From Channa striata (lineage: Eukaryota; Chordata; Actinopteri; Anabantiformes; Channidae): a stretch of 64,000 bases of DNA. Every line of letters begins with the position of its first letter. Within the stretch, counting starts at the first letter, position 1. The notes under the pieces are model-generated. The model saw nothing but the letters and a program-made list of their open reading frames with translations. It made no database searches and was not told the DNA's origin. The DNA lies in contig CM065189.1 in NCBI GenBank assembly GCA_033026295.1, positions 9,925,203-9,989,202 of the forward strand, given 5' to 3'. Below are positions 48,376 through 60,032 of this stretch, piece after piece. The position numbers and the translations under genes are program-made.

Positions 48376-50402
48376 CATCTAGTTTAGTAAACACTATTAC
48401 AATACTTGCATGAATCAAATGGAATGAAATATATTAAGGTTTGTTTACATATGTTTTGATGATTGAAATATTATTTTGAGCTTAAAAAACATCTGAGACC
48501 AAAATGACCTTAAGCTAAATGTGACCTAGCAAGTTAAATCACAGGCAGTCAAACAACTGAATGTCTGTAATTCCATCATGTGTTGAATTTACTAAAATGT
48601 GAACCTTTAAAGAAATAATATTTAAAAAATTATTAAAATGTTCATCATCACATTTCCTCGTCACATTTTCTATATAGACCACTTCTTTAAATAAATTCAT
48701 AGATAAACAGAACTTTTGTGGTTTTGTACTGTCACGTACTTTTCGCACTTATTGTCACAGCTGATTTGATGGGGCTGCATTACTCATAAATAACTGAGCA
48801 GCTTTGAAAGTTGACTGTCTGCCAACTGCTGTAAATATTCACATACATATAAATGTCTATCTGTGGCTCGATGTCAGGGGAACGTTTAGCTCCATGATGG
48901 GTGTTTGCAGACAAAGTTGTTTCCATATTCATCAAATAAACAAGGACACAGACTGTCCAGACAGAATTACCGATCTCTCAGGCAGCAAAGAGCAGCGTTT
49001 GCAGCACATAGTATTTACAGTTTGTGCTTCTCCAAGCGTTCAGTGTGGGAGTGAACTGTGAATTCAGCCACCAGACAAAAGTAGGAGAAACCACAACATC
49101 AAAAGGAATCTATAATAAGACGTCAGAGAGGAGAAGGTAGAGAGAACAGCAGGATATTTGGACCTCAGGGATTTAATCGTCTTCTCAGTCAGTAGCTGTT
49201 CACGGCTTCATTACAGGACATCAGTGACGGATCCACAGATCCGTGTTAGTTATACTCGGCACAAACACTCACAGCCATTTGACAAGAAAGACACTGATGA
49301 CTTTCGGGGGAATATTGTCCACCACGGTAAATATGGAAATGACAACACTTCTCGTCTCATCGTCTTATTTCCCTTTGCTCTCGCTGTCTGTCCATCTCGG
49401 TCTCTGCCTCTTTGAAACGTTACTTCCAGCCCTGCCGGCCCTGCTCCTCATGAATTAAAGATAACAGTTTTCTAGTCACTCCAGTCTGCTCGCTCTGTGA
49501 CATCTCCCCCAAACTTTTACTCTGTCACTGGTACTCACACACATCCAATAAAAATGTAATTCTCTCTGCACCTTAGCATCTAAATGATAATTTTCTGTGC
49601 CACCATCTGCAGATGGGCTTGAAAAAAAAAATGCTGTTCAATCTCTGACATGGACAAGAATTAAATTAGGAAGTGAAATAGTGTTTTTTTTCCTAAAGGC
49701 TGCACGTGTACACTCACAGTACAGATGAATGTGAAAATTAAAATTTTGTCATCTTGTCCACTCCAAGAAATGGTTTTTGTAAAAGGACAACACTTACTTT
49801 ATGTATACTCTTATATTTCAGCTTTATTTTAGTTCTTTGTCTCCACGTTCAGACTAACACATTCTTTATCTTCTACAGTTGAATACTGCCACCAATTATT
49901 TCATAAAGTCTCACATACTGTCACTGTGTGGCATTTTTAGTATGTTCTTTGTGTGTTCTTTCAGTTTTTTCCCAATTTAGTTTAGTCCAACTCCTACAGT
50001 CCTACAGTCTTTGGTTGTCACCCAAAAGCAAAACCTCAAAGCTTCAGTCTTTATCTGGCTCACCAGAAACCAAAGTCTTTCCTTCTTTATTGCCCCCTTA
50101 CTGAATTCCAAACGCAGGTGTACGGCAGAGCTGCATTCCTTCATATGGATTACTTGATGCCTCTGCACATGAGATCCACGGTTGTTCACAATATCCAAGG
50201 CTTTTACTGTCAGACAAATGCATGTACTTGTGTGCAGATGGTGCCATGCTGGGATTAGATTACAACAGTGATTCATAGAGGGCCGCTTTCCACAAGCTTG
50301 GTCATTTATCTGACAAAACAGCCGTTCAAATTCCACAGATGAGGATGATTTAAATTTCTATCACTGCCGTTCACGCTGAATCAGGGTTTTTGTTTTCTTT
50401 TT
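48376..50402. other. intergenic, no gene recognised
   Basis: AT-rich sequence. A 119-codon minus-strand open frame at 49977-50336 has no recognisable domain, no signal peptide and no supporting splice structure. Confidence 0.6.
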
Positions 50403-50655
50403 AATTTCCATGTACTGAAGGCGTCATTAGAAACCATCTCAGAGGAAGCAGGCTCAAGAGGAACTGAATAACTCATATTATCATTAGAATCATGCATGCA
50501 TCGGGCTTTTTGGCTAATTTATATGGTTTTACAATGGTACCAGAGTAGTTTATGAATGCAAACATTTAGCAAACTCCAGTTCAGGAGCAAAGGATATTAT
50601 CAGGCAATTATGCAGCTTGTTGGCTCTAGGCTATGAGAAATTATGAATTATTCAA
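50403..50655 (+). repeat. diverged noncoding duplicate, copy A
   Basis: It shares, in order, strings with the segment at 53470-53735: TACTG, GTCATTAG, CATCTC, CTCAAG, TTATCATTA, GGGCTTTTTGGCTAATTTAT, TTAGCAAACTCCAGTTCAG, CTTGTTGGC and ATGAGAAAT. There is no open frame in common. It is either an old local duplication or two copies of one unidentified element. Confidence 0.7.
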
Positions 50656-52547
50656 ACGTTCAAAAGAGTTACAGGTAAATCTCATAGGGCTGATTTTTAA
50701 TTGAAATTCATGTTGGAAAAATTTGGTTTTTAATTACCTTGTATTATCCTTCAGAGTTGAGTATTGAAAAAATGTGGCCTTCCCCAAACAAGCCAGAGAA
50801 CATTTGCACTTACATCTGAAATGGATAATGAGGTTCATTTCTACAGCAAGTCAGCACACAAACTTTTACAAATCCACTTCCACCGCTGCTTGTTTGACTT
50901 TAAACTGTCTCTTATGTGCTTAAACTTTCGGTGCACATTGCTAAGCAACCGGAATCTACCAGCCGAGAACAACTTATTAATGTACATGTTTACCAGGATA
51001 ATTTGCATATAGAATTAATCTATAACTGTCAGCTAATGACCAAAATGAGACTCGGGAGCAGGTGCAAATAAATGCATTGATGGGATGAAGGCAAGGTGTG
51101 AGGAAAGAGAAGAGACAGGAGTGGAAGGCACCAATAAACTCATCTTCGACTTTATTTTCAGAGGAGCGGAACTGTACAGCGACCCCACAAACCAAAGCCT
51201 GAAGCAAATAAACTGCAGTTTCCACAGTAACTACTAATGTCACCAACCAACAACCAGGGCTGGAATTTTGAAGGTTACAACTTTAAAGCCTTTTCATGCT
51301 GGCTCATACAAATACTGGATTCATCATTTGATTACCATGACAGTATTTTGTACCGCATTTCATTTTAATATGCCACCATTCAGGATAGCCACTAAACTAA
51401 ACAACGAAGAGTTATTGGTGTGCAGTGGAATATGTCGGGAACACACTGGTCGACTGAAATAAATCCCAGCTGCCTACACGTGTGTCCGTGCTGGTTTTCG
51501 CTGAACACGAGCAGCGTGGCCTGTGAGGTTACAAGAGAAATCAGATTTTCACTGTCAGGTCCATGGATCCAGCCTCAGGGTTCAGCTGGCCTTTGAGAAA
51601 TAGATTTCTGCAGACAAAGATGCTCTTTTGGAGAAACGTTCACCCCGTGTTTGTCCGTCGCTGCTCCTTTTGTCGTGTCAGCTCTGAACACAGGCACGTA
51701 CACATGGCGGTCAAGACATTTGGCTCTGGTCAGTGGGCATCTAAGCTTTTTTTTATGAGCAAAGTGCACACACAAACACACACACAGCATTTCTAGCTGT
51801 TCAGTCACATTCCACGATAACATGCCAGTGTCTCCGTCAAATCGCAGCCTTATAATTTTCATTTCGATGCATTTCATAACAAATAGCTAAGTGCTTGAAT
51901 GAACTAAAACACATGCAAGAGCACTGACGTAAGCCTGTCAACTCTCAATACAAATCCTTCTGGCCAGTAAATTGCAGTCTGACAGCTGTTTTATGCTATT
52001 TTATTTTTACAATCTGAACCCAAAGCTAATTTTTGATGTCTGCCTTCTGCATCTTCATGCTTTGACATTCAGTTTCTTTTGTGTCAGTGCAATCTACTAT
52101 ATCATATTCGTGTTATTTCGGGATCCGGCTCTGCTATAAATACTTGCTTTTGTGAAGTTCCAAATATAAATCAGTGCACCTGCATGATATGAAGGATCAT
52201 TTCAGAGCCCAAATGACTGGTATTTTTCCCTCTCCCACTTTCAAAATGACAGGTTTATGATGGTCCTGCTCCAAAGAACATGCTATTTGGCCACCCCCTT
52301 CATCTTTTTTTCTTCATCCTGCCATCATCCATCTCTTCCCAGCTGATCTGTATCATCCCTCTTCTTTTCTCTCCTGTCTGTACACATGGCAATACCTCCA
52401 GGGAATAGTAAATCTGCAAGTGGAGGTTTTCTTTGAAAATTAACGTCCCTTATTGAATCAAATGAAGCATGGACTCAGGGAGGGAGGAAGGAAAAGGTCA
52501 GCAGACTGAGAACATTTAATGAATATTGAATCCACCTCTGTTTCTTC
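50656..52547. other. intergenic, no gene recognised
   Basis: Unique-looking sequence between duplicate copy A and the inverted TTAGGG-like repeat. Short open frames only. Confidence 0.6.
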
Positions 52548-52745
52548 CTTGTCACATTCACACACACATATACACGCAAACTTGTTTTCATATCTGTACG
52601 AGTACATTCATTGACATAATGCGATGCCTAACCCAAAGCAATTCGAACCCCGGAACCAAGTCTTAACCCTGGAACAGCTCTTTGTAGTGAAGACTGGCCA
52701 AAATATCCTTACTTCCCAAGAACGTCCTCACTCTGTAAGGAAAAT
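52548..52745 (-). repeat. TTAGGG-like dispersed teleost repeat, inverted copy
   Basis: The plus strand reads CGCAAACTTGTTTTCATATC, ATTGACATAATGCGATGCC, CTAACCC, AACCAAGTCTTAACCCTGGA, AGACTGGCCAAAATATCC and CGTCCTCACTCTGTAAGG. This is the reverse complement of the element at 4748-4960. The CCCTAA-like core is shorter and more decayed here. Confidence 0.7.
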
Positions 52746-53469
52746 ACTTTTTAGACTCACACACACAAAGAGATTGTTTCAATCTGAGAAATTCTTTCCA
52801 TATCCCACACGAATAGCTGCAAAAATTTAAAAGCGCGTTATAGTATGTAGTTGCATGTTCCCACTGGGACGACATGCATTACACTGAACAGGTGAAGTTA
52901 AGGACAGGGAAGAAAAGTTGACTATTTGACATTGTTGTAACTATTCCATTACTATATAAAAAAGTATAACAGAAAGTGGAATTATGGTCACAATTTCTTT
53001 TGAGATCAAAAAAAGAAAACTGTTGTTGCTTTTCATGCTTATAAAGGATTCATAGTTTTTTGTCAAGCAAATGAACAGACTGAAGCATTTTGCGGTTAAA
53101 GAATCATGTTTTTAGGGGGTTGGTGGAGACCAAAAAATAGCTAGAGAGAATAATAAAACTCTTCCCTTCTATAGTCTTTTCTTCCTATATTTCAAATGCA
53201 GGTCGCTGCATTAATTCATGTGCGTTACATTGTTAAAAAGAGTTATCTGCCCTATATGTGATATTCATGGTTGATACCTGAGGTTTTTACCGTCTGACTG
53301 ACCTGACTGCTCCAAGTTCCTGCAAAATAAGTCAGCACCTCAAGGAAACTAGCTCAAAAATAATAAAGGTTTAAAAAACTTCATTTATCTTTTAAAAAAA
53401 ATACTAATTAAAGTTTTAGAGATAAGGCTGATTTAGAATTCAATTGATACATTTCACATTAAATCAATA

Positions 53470-53735
53470 TTTAATATTAATTTACTGGATGTGTCATTAG
53501 GCAAACATCTCACAGACGCCTCAAGCCCTGGGAAGCAAGATTAACAAGAACTTCTTGAATTATTCATTCATTATTATCATTATATTTCTACATGACTTGG
53601 CCTTTTGGGCTAACTTATGTAATTTTCCAAGAGAAAATAGTTTTGAAACACTTAGCAAATTCCAGGTCAGATGTCCAACACGTTATAGGGCTGTTACTGT
53701 AGGTAACTTGTTGCCACAATGAGAAATAAGGAAGA
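53470..53735 (+). repeat. diverged noncoding duplicate, copy B
   Basis: Partner of 50403-50655 in the same orientation. It carries TACTG, GTCATTAG, CATCTC, CTCAAG, TTATCATTA, GGCCTTTTGGGCTAACTTAT, TTAGCAAATTCCAGGTCAG, CTTGTTGCC and ATGAGAAAT in the same order. Spacing differs by small insertions and deletions. Confidence 0.7.
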
Positions 53736-56700
53736 ATAAAAGTATCTCTATACCACATAATTAGAAGAAGAAATAGGAGGACGAGGAGAGGGAGAACAAA
53801 ATTGTAACTATGTCTTCTTCTCTAATTGTGGTCTAATGATTCTTGGACAATTGTCATTTGACATTAACTCCACATATTTTCCTGAGATACAACAAAAAAC
53901 TTAACATGGCCCAGCACATTCTTACACATTTATATGAAATTACTGGGATATTTGTAAATCCTGATTATGTGTCTGTGTACTGTACATGAGAAGGCTAGTG
54001 GGAAAAGCAAACTTTCCAACTGCATTTAGGGAAGGAGACGCGTCTCGAAGCAGGTCAAGCTTTGACATTTAAATAGCACAATGGGACATAAGACCAGACT
54101 GGCCTTGAAGATCTTAGCCATCCATATAATTTCATCCAGTCATTGTTTAATGAATTTTGCTTATTTAAATTGACTCAAACTTTTCCATGACCTTTACTAA
54201 ATCATTTCGTCTACTGCCTTAAGTTTCTTTTACTTAACTCTGAATCTACTACAGCAGCTTCTGTGAGTACTTTAAGAAATACCCACAGCTGAATTTCAAC
54301 ATATACTATATGTTCAATATGTATTAGTGTGTCTGCATAGCTTCCTTCCATGTCTTAACTCATAAGAGGTTAGTTTCATTTCAGATATTTCATAGTTGTA
54401 TTTCTCCTGTAAGTCAACATCTCATTGTAACCATGCCAACGTGGATAAATTGTAATTATCAATCAACTTGTTTTGATTAGAACAACATAGTCCTTTGTAA
54501 TAATTGACGTAAAGTTGGGTTTTAATTCTCAATAATAAGGTAAAAGTGAGAAACAAAAAAAATAGAAACATATAAATAGAGCTGTCATTGTAAATGTGGC
54601 TGCTGGTGTGTGTGAATCGAATGATTCTCTTCAACTTCAGTGAAGCTTAGTAAAAGGCAGAGGGACACATTACTAACAGCCATGCACACGGTATTACACA
54701 TGCTGTTAGGAGCACATCAGCCATATCAGTTTCCTATTAAAAATGAATTGCATTTCCATATGAGTGAGTTTAACACAGAAATGTTACAGCTGAAAGACTA
54801 ACAGGGAGTCCGGGTTACTTTCTAAAGAACAGAAATACTTCCATTGGTTTTTTTATGAGTCCCAACACCTCATAATTCACTTGTCATTTGTAATTACTTG
54901 ATGATGCTATAAATAATAGCATTGAAGTTATAAAATAGTTTCTTTTGCTGAACTGAACTGTCAGATGAACATAGTCTGTAATCACTTCTGTCAGTTATGT
55001 TTTTAATGTTAAACAAAGCTTAAATATCTCATGCATATTTTATTTTAAGTAATAATTTAGGTTAATATTTAGCTTTAAATCATATTACTTGCTTCATGAC
55101 CAGAAGAAAACTCAATTTCACATTTCATGCTGACATTTGAGGCTGGAAACTGCATCAAAGATGTCCGATGTTCAAAGTCCCCACTGCTGACAGACTGAAA
55201 AATGTTAGAAACTCATTGGTTTTGTGATGCTCCAAAGGAGGACAAGCAACGCTGCACTGAGGGCTCTATATGCAAAAATGGGAGCTCTTACATTTTTCAG
55301 TCATGCTCTTTCCAGTTTGCATACTTTTGAATAAGCATGAACAGAAGCAAATTGTGACAGAGTTAAATAAGGAAGAAAAGTGACAGATCAAAAATTTTCT
55401 TTTTGACACATTTGTCAAAAATTACAAGTCAATAGTGTGACCCAGAAAACAGGATCAAATGTGTACAGGTTCTCCATCCCATAGGGATCTGTTCTCCTCC
55501 CTGATCCTCTGTTACTCCATGAGATCAGTAGCTGCCTCCCAGGAGGCTCCACATGTTGAATATAAGTCCTGCTCTGAGTCCAGTCCAGTAGCAGGACATC
55601 TGGACCGTTTAGACAGAGTGTGCCAGAACAGAGACGAGCTGCAGCAAAGTTCAACCTAACTTCAACCTGGAACCAAAGTGTTTCAAAGCTGCACGTTCAG
55701 TGAGAGGAGTCAGGAAAAAAGCATCTGCATTTACAGTGTATATGCATTATTATAAGTGTAACTAAGTGGACAAACATTACTCAACGAAATCTACCAGATG
55801 TGCAACAGATTTTAACCTGGATGTTTCACAGACTAATTCAGCCGTATAATGTAGCTGGCATTTGCATTATTACAAATTACGTTCACCAAAGTGTTTTGTT
55901 TATCGGTATCTAACGTCCATCCCTCCTGAATATTCAATCTGCTTTTCTGGGACCCGAAGTCCCAAACAACCCAATACAGTATGTTTTTGTTTTTTTTACT
56001 AAATGTGAAAAGAACATTAAGCTCCTGTGTAAACTCGGAAGTCAGGGGGCTCATTGTGTTTGTGCAGGGTAACAACTGAAAGGGAAAATATAATTACAAA
56101 TAAATGACGGGGGAAAATAAATTCTCTTCTTTGCCTTTACCAGCAGCATGTTTGTATATGTGCAGTCATTAAATACGCATTAAACAGCACTGCTGAAATT
56201 ACTATGAAAGCTGATAGATTTTTAAATGCTGAAATTTTTATTAGCGAGGAGTTGATTTGAGCTTCGCTAGACTCTAAGGTAATGTCATGCCTGCTCCTCT
56301 TGTTCCCTGCAGTTAAATTAGGACAATTAATATGATGATCAAAGCCTGTTTATTGTGATCACTTGGTCTTAATGACGGTGTTTGCTCATGATCAGTGATT
56401 GAATATTTCCTTTATTTCATTAAGACCATCCCAACACCCACGGGACAACACAACCGGCTGCTTCCTAAATCTGGTTTTCTTCTTTTTCCTTATTGTTTTT
56501 TTCTTTTTCAATATCTTGTATTTTTTCCCTCCGTCTTCTTTTTCCATGCCGTTCTCGTAGTCCGCCTCATTCAGTTCCTCTTTTTCCTCCTAAGTGAAGC
56601 CAAACGGAGACTAAATCATGCCATCATCAAACATGGATTATGTAACAGTCGCAGTGGGCTGTGGGCTGTTTGCTGTGCCTCAGCCTCCCTCTGGCCTAAT

Positions 56701-58708
56701 GTCTGTCTCCTTCTTGGCGTCCCACTCCAGAGACTTACTGGTGGACACATATTTGTTCAGGCTCACACACCCAATCACAACTAAACTAACTCAGTCTTTG
56801 TTTTATCCCTTTATGACAGTTTCATCTGATTTTTAGCTACAAACGTGTTAAGTAAATCAGAAAAGTGTAAGGGTGTCTTTAAAAATAATAAAGAGAAGGT
56901 GTTTTCTGAATGTGGGTTTATGCAAACTTACACTTATGTGCTCTTACAGAGAATTTTTTTACATTACCTGAACCTGAAATTCAACTTTTTTTTTTTTTGA
57001 CATCTCATAATGATTTATTTATGGGTAAGGAAAGACCAGCAAACTGTTTTTTCATCGTTCTACATGTAATATTTGATTTATTCATGTATTCACCAGGTAC
57101 ATAACTCACTACAACATTAAGTGTGCTGCATCTACAGGGAGGCTGCGGGGGTGCCAGAAGCTGAGACAGCTGTGATGGGATCCTGGAACAAAAGTCAAAC
57201 TGTTTCCTGGCATTGACCTTTTATGCCAGCCAGCTGTTTTTAGCTTGGCTCATTTATTAGGTGCAGCTCCATAGGGCGCACATCACATCTCTGGACATTT
57301 TTGCTCGTTAAAGCTAAAATCGGATATGTGGAGGTGCTGTAAACACAGATATACTGCAACAGTGACAGGAAGAAATGAGTTATGCAGTAGGGCCTATACC
57401 TTTACTTTAAGTACTGAACTCAGAGCTACAGTAACTTTGTATTGATTTTGATAGCTTGTACGGACTCTAAAATTATTTCTACAAAATGTTCCAAGTTGTG
57501 TGGATGATTTTTTTGTATTCAGCAGTAGTCTAGGAAGTACTGCTTATGTAAGCAAAGGTAGTAATACCTTACTAGTACAAGTCATGCAAAAGTTTCCTTA
57601 GGTAAAAGTGATTTTCAGAACTAATCTACCTACAGTAAAAATCCTACAGAAGGGGAACAAATATATTGATGCATAAACGTCTGTAATGTCTTGAAGGAAT
57701 GTTCACCACTCAGTGCAGCGATAAACTCCAGTATTTGTGTGAAGTTGCAGAGCTCAGTGAAAGGATCAAAGCAGGCTGCAGCCCGTCCTCTTAACAGTGT
57801 GTTTTCAAAGAACAATCTGAAGAAATTCATCCTGCTCAGGAAAATGGCTGTATAGTCTAATAAAGAAGAACTAATCGTGGTGTATTAAAGTTCTTTAACT
57901 ATAGGGGAAATGCCAGCCAGCCCCTACACTATGTGTTTAAATGTTAATAATGGAATTCAACATGCTGACTAATATCTTGTAATGTCACCCATCCCCACAG
58001 TCCGTCACTATTTTTGTGACAGGAAATCAGTGCCTCATAAAACTGCTAATATAGTAAACATTGGACTTATTGGATTTTAAGAATTAGGCTTATTTGTGTT
58101 TGATTTAGTGTGTCTCAAAAGTTAAAATATTCAAAGAAAAATCTACTTTCTTTCAAATTTGTAAAATGACGACTACTTGGCTCTACCTGCAGACTGCTGA
58201 TATTGAACAGTGATCATTTTTTGATGGATTTCTATTGTTCTATTGTTTGTTTGTTTGCTGACAAGTAACATGATTATTTGAAACTACTCTGAAAAATTAT
58301 GTGATTTAGGTCTTTTGTTCGGCGGCTGTGAATTGCTGCGTGGCCCTCACCCACGTGTCCATTATTCATTCACTCCTACTTCAATTCAATTTACTGTCAG
58401 ATGAATGAGATTTTGACATTAAAGTTCCAAACAATATTATTAGAAACGAGCGGGAGAATAAAATGTGGTTCGGTCTGACTGTATGTTTGTCTCCCTTCTC
58501 CCACTTTCTCCCAGTTTAATATAGTTTAAATGAATTCAGATCAGGTATTGTTGTGTATTGCTATGAATACTGTATTAACAATTTTGTGAAGGCAAGCAGT
58601 CCAGCAGCTCAATACTGAAAAGGCTGCTCTCATTCCATCCACTATGAATCTAATTAGGGGCTAGAATGGCCATGTAATGAACAATGTAACATGTCAATTC
58701 ATACAGCT

Positions 58709-58740
<32 letters not shown>

Positions 58741-59559
58741 ATTTGTATGGATTTTCAGGTGCCTTATATAAGTATGCTATACTGTATGTCTGATATATTT
58801 TAAGATTGCATTGAGTGTTTCTTTGCTGTGTCTCCTGGTTCACCCACAAACATCCAATAACACTTAAATGTGAAATGAATAATCTGCCGGATTTGGACAT
58901 TTGTTTTCCAATGTCGTATTTTTGTTAGTTAATCTTTTATTTTGTCAGGAAATCTAAGATCAAGATTCTTTAGTGAAAGACATAAAAACACTCCAAAACA
59001 CACATCAGATTCAGTAAATGACCAATTTGCTTTAGGGGTCTTAACAATGTGAATCACAACGACATTCTCACCCAAAAAACACTTTTTAACGAGGAAAATA
59101 AATGGAAGACACCTCAGGAAGAGCAACAGGGGAGTGATTCCTCCCCCAGGACGGACAGATGGGAAATAGCTGTTATGTCAACTTAGCAAGAGCAACTTGG
59201 CAAATTTTATGTAAAACATTGCCCAATAAAACATAAAATACTTGCATCCAACTGTATCTTAAAAGGCATCATAAAATCATGAAGTACAAGAGCAGGAGCA
59301 GAGCAGATCACTTTCCTAACACAAGTGAAGTCAGCTTGACAAGGGGGAGACCTGACAAAAGTCTGGGGTTTTTAGTCCAAAGGCTTGTGATTGGAGCCAA
59401 CACAGTCTAAAACTTGGAGCAAAATCAGACACTAAAGCTTAAGTATAATTTACCACTGTAATAACACATGTCCTCCTAAACATAACCATCCAGAAATCCC
59501 ATAACTCCTCCTCCCAGTGATCCATCTTTAGGTTTCCAGTATAACGGACAGGATCCCCG
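53736..59559. other. intergenic upstream of lrpap1, no gene recognised
   Basis: 5.8 kb of mostly AT-rich sequence with one TG microsatellite at 58708 and a GC-richer block at about 55440-55700. The 129-codon open frame at 56395-56784 is hydrophobic from a poly-pyrimidine run and resembles no protein I know. Confidence 0.6.
58708..58740. repeat. (GT)n microsatellite
   Basis: About 16 GT units with one A interruption near the start. Confidence 0.95.
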
Positions 59560-59610
59560 TCACGTAAACGCGTGGAGGATTTCTATTTGTTCAGAAATTT
59601 TGCAGCGTTT

Positions 59611-59623
59611 GTTGCCTGGTAAC
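59611..59623 (+). promoter_or_regulatory. X-box (RFX-type) motif in the lrpap1 promoter
   Basis: GTTGCCTGGTAAC consists of two inverted half sites, GTTGCC and GGTAAC, separated by one base. This fits the X-box bound by RFX factors. It lies about 255 bp before the ATG. The match is seen directly; binding is inferred. Confidence 0.55.
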
Positions 59624-59704
59624 GACGCAGAGCTGCATTTCGACACTTGTAGTTTCCAACAACTCGTCTCCGCTTCACTTAATGCAGAAGTGCTGCGTCA
59701 CAAA

Positions 59705-59723
59705 ACTACATTTCCCGGAATGC
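59705..59723 (+). promoter_or_regulatory. ZNF143/STAF-type site in the lrpap1 promoter
   Basis: ACTACATTTCCCGGAATGC closely matches the ACTACAATTCCCAGAATGC promoter element recognised by ZNF143 (STAF). It lies about 155 bp before the ATG, where such sites usually sit near the transcription start. A partial inverted relative (ACTACAA on the minus strand) is at about 59647-59655. Confidence 0.6.
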
Positions 59724-59746
59724 TTGAGCTCGCCGTCCCGTTTTGA

Positions 59747-59754
59747 TCACATGA
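59747..59754 (+). promoter_or_regulatory. E-box / M-box-like site
   Basis: TCACATGA is a perfect palindrome-flanked E-box of the kind bound by MITF/TFE and USF factors, placed about 125 bp before the lrpap1 ATG. A site this short can occur by chance, so its function is only suggested by position. Confidence 0.35.
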
Positions 59755-59876
59755 CGCAGCCTGCTTCAGTGAGCCGCATGACCAGAAATAGCTGCATTGT
59801 TTTCGGCTTAAATTGGTGGCTAACTAGCATTTTTTTCCAGCTCATATTCTTTCGTTGAGCGTGTTTAATATTTAAA

Positions 59877-60032
59877 ATGAAGCTGCAGTGTTTCGCCGTC
59901 GCTGTGTGTCTCGCCGTGGGTGCAATGGCGGGGAAATACTCCCGTGAAATAAACGAGCCGAGTGGCGGTGATGGACAGACGGTGGAGTTCAGGATAGCCA
60001 AGCTGAACCAGGTGTGGGAGAAAGCGAAACGG
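59877..60032 (+). CDS. lrpap1: lrpap1 exon 1 coding part
   Basis: 52 codons ending in AAA CGG, followed by donor GTACGT (phase 0). It encodes the signal peptide MKLQCFAVAVCLAVGAMAG, the mature N-terminus KYSRE and the first helix, EFRIAKLNQVWEKAKR. The linker between KYSRE and EFR is acidic and glycine-rich and about 12 residues long, close to the length seen in mammals. The frame stays open past the donor to 60116, but that sequence (VRTQIRNHQ...) is intronic and has no RAP resemblance. Confidence 0.95.

Larger units (their letters stand above)
59560..59876 (+). promoter_or_regulatory. lrpap1 proximal promoter and 5' UTR region
   Basis: The 317 bp before the start codon have clearly more CpG and GC than the sequence to their left (ACGCGTGG, AACGACGCAG, CTCGCCGTCCCG). 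They include three recognisable factor motifs listed separately: an X-box, a ZNF143-type site and an E-box. There is no convincing TATA box at a usable distance, which fits a housekeeping-type promoter. The transcription start cannot be placed from sequence alone; I expect it between about 59720 and 59850. That this is the promoter is inferred from position and composition. Confidence 0.65.

Noticed and set aside
49977..50336. 119-codon minus-strand open frame
   Set aside because: No recognisable domain or splice framework. It does not extend into the duplicated segment next to it.
56395..56784. 129-codon hydrophobic open frame that might suggest a membrane protein
   Set aside because: The hydrophobic residues come from a TTC/TTT/CTT-rich tract. 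Nothing else supports a gene.
1..59560. adra2c or another intronless receptor gene expected near lrpap1
   Set aside because: No open frame long enough and no receptor motifs on either strand. If present, the gene lies beyond the left edge.
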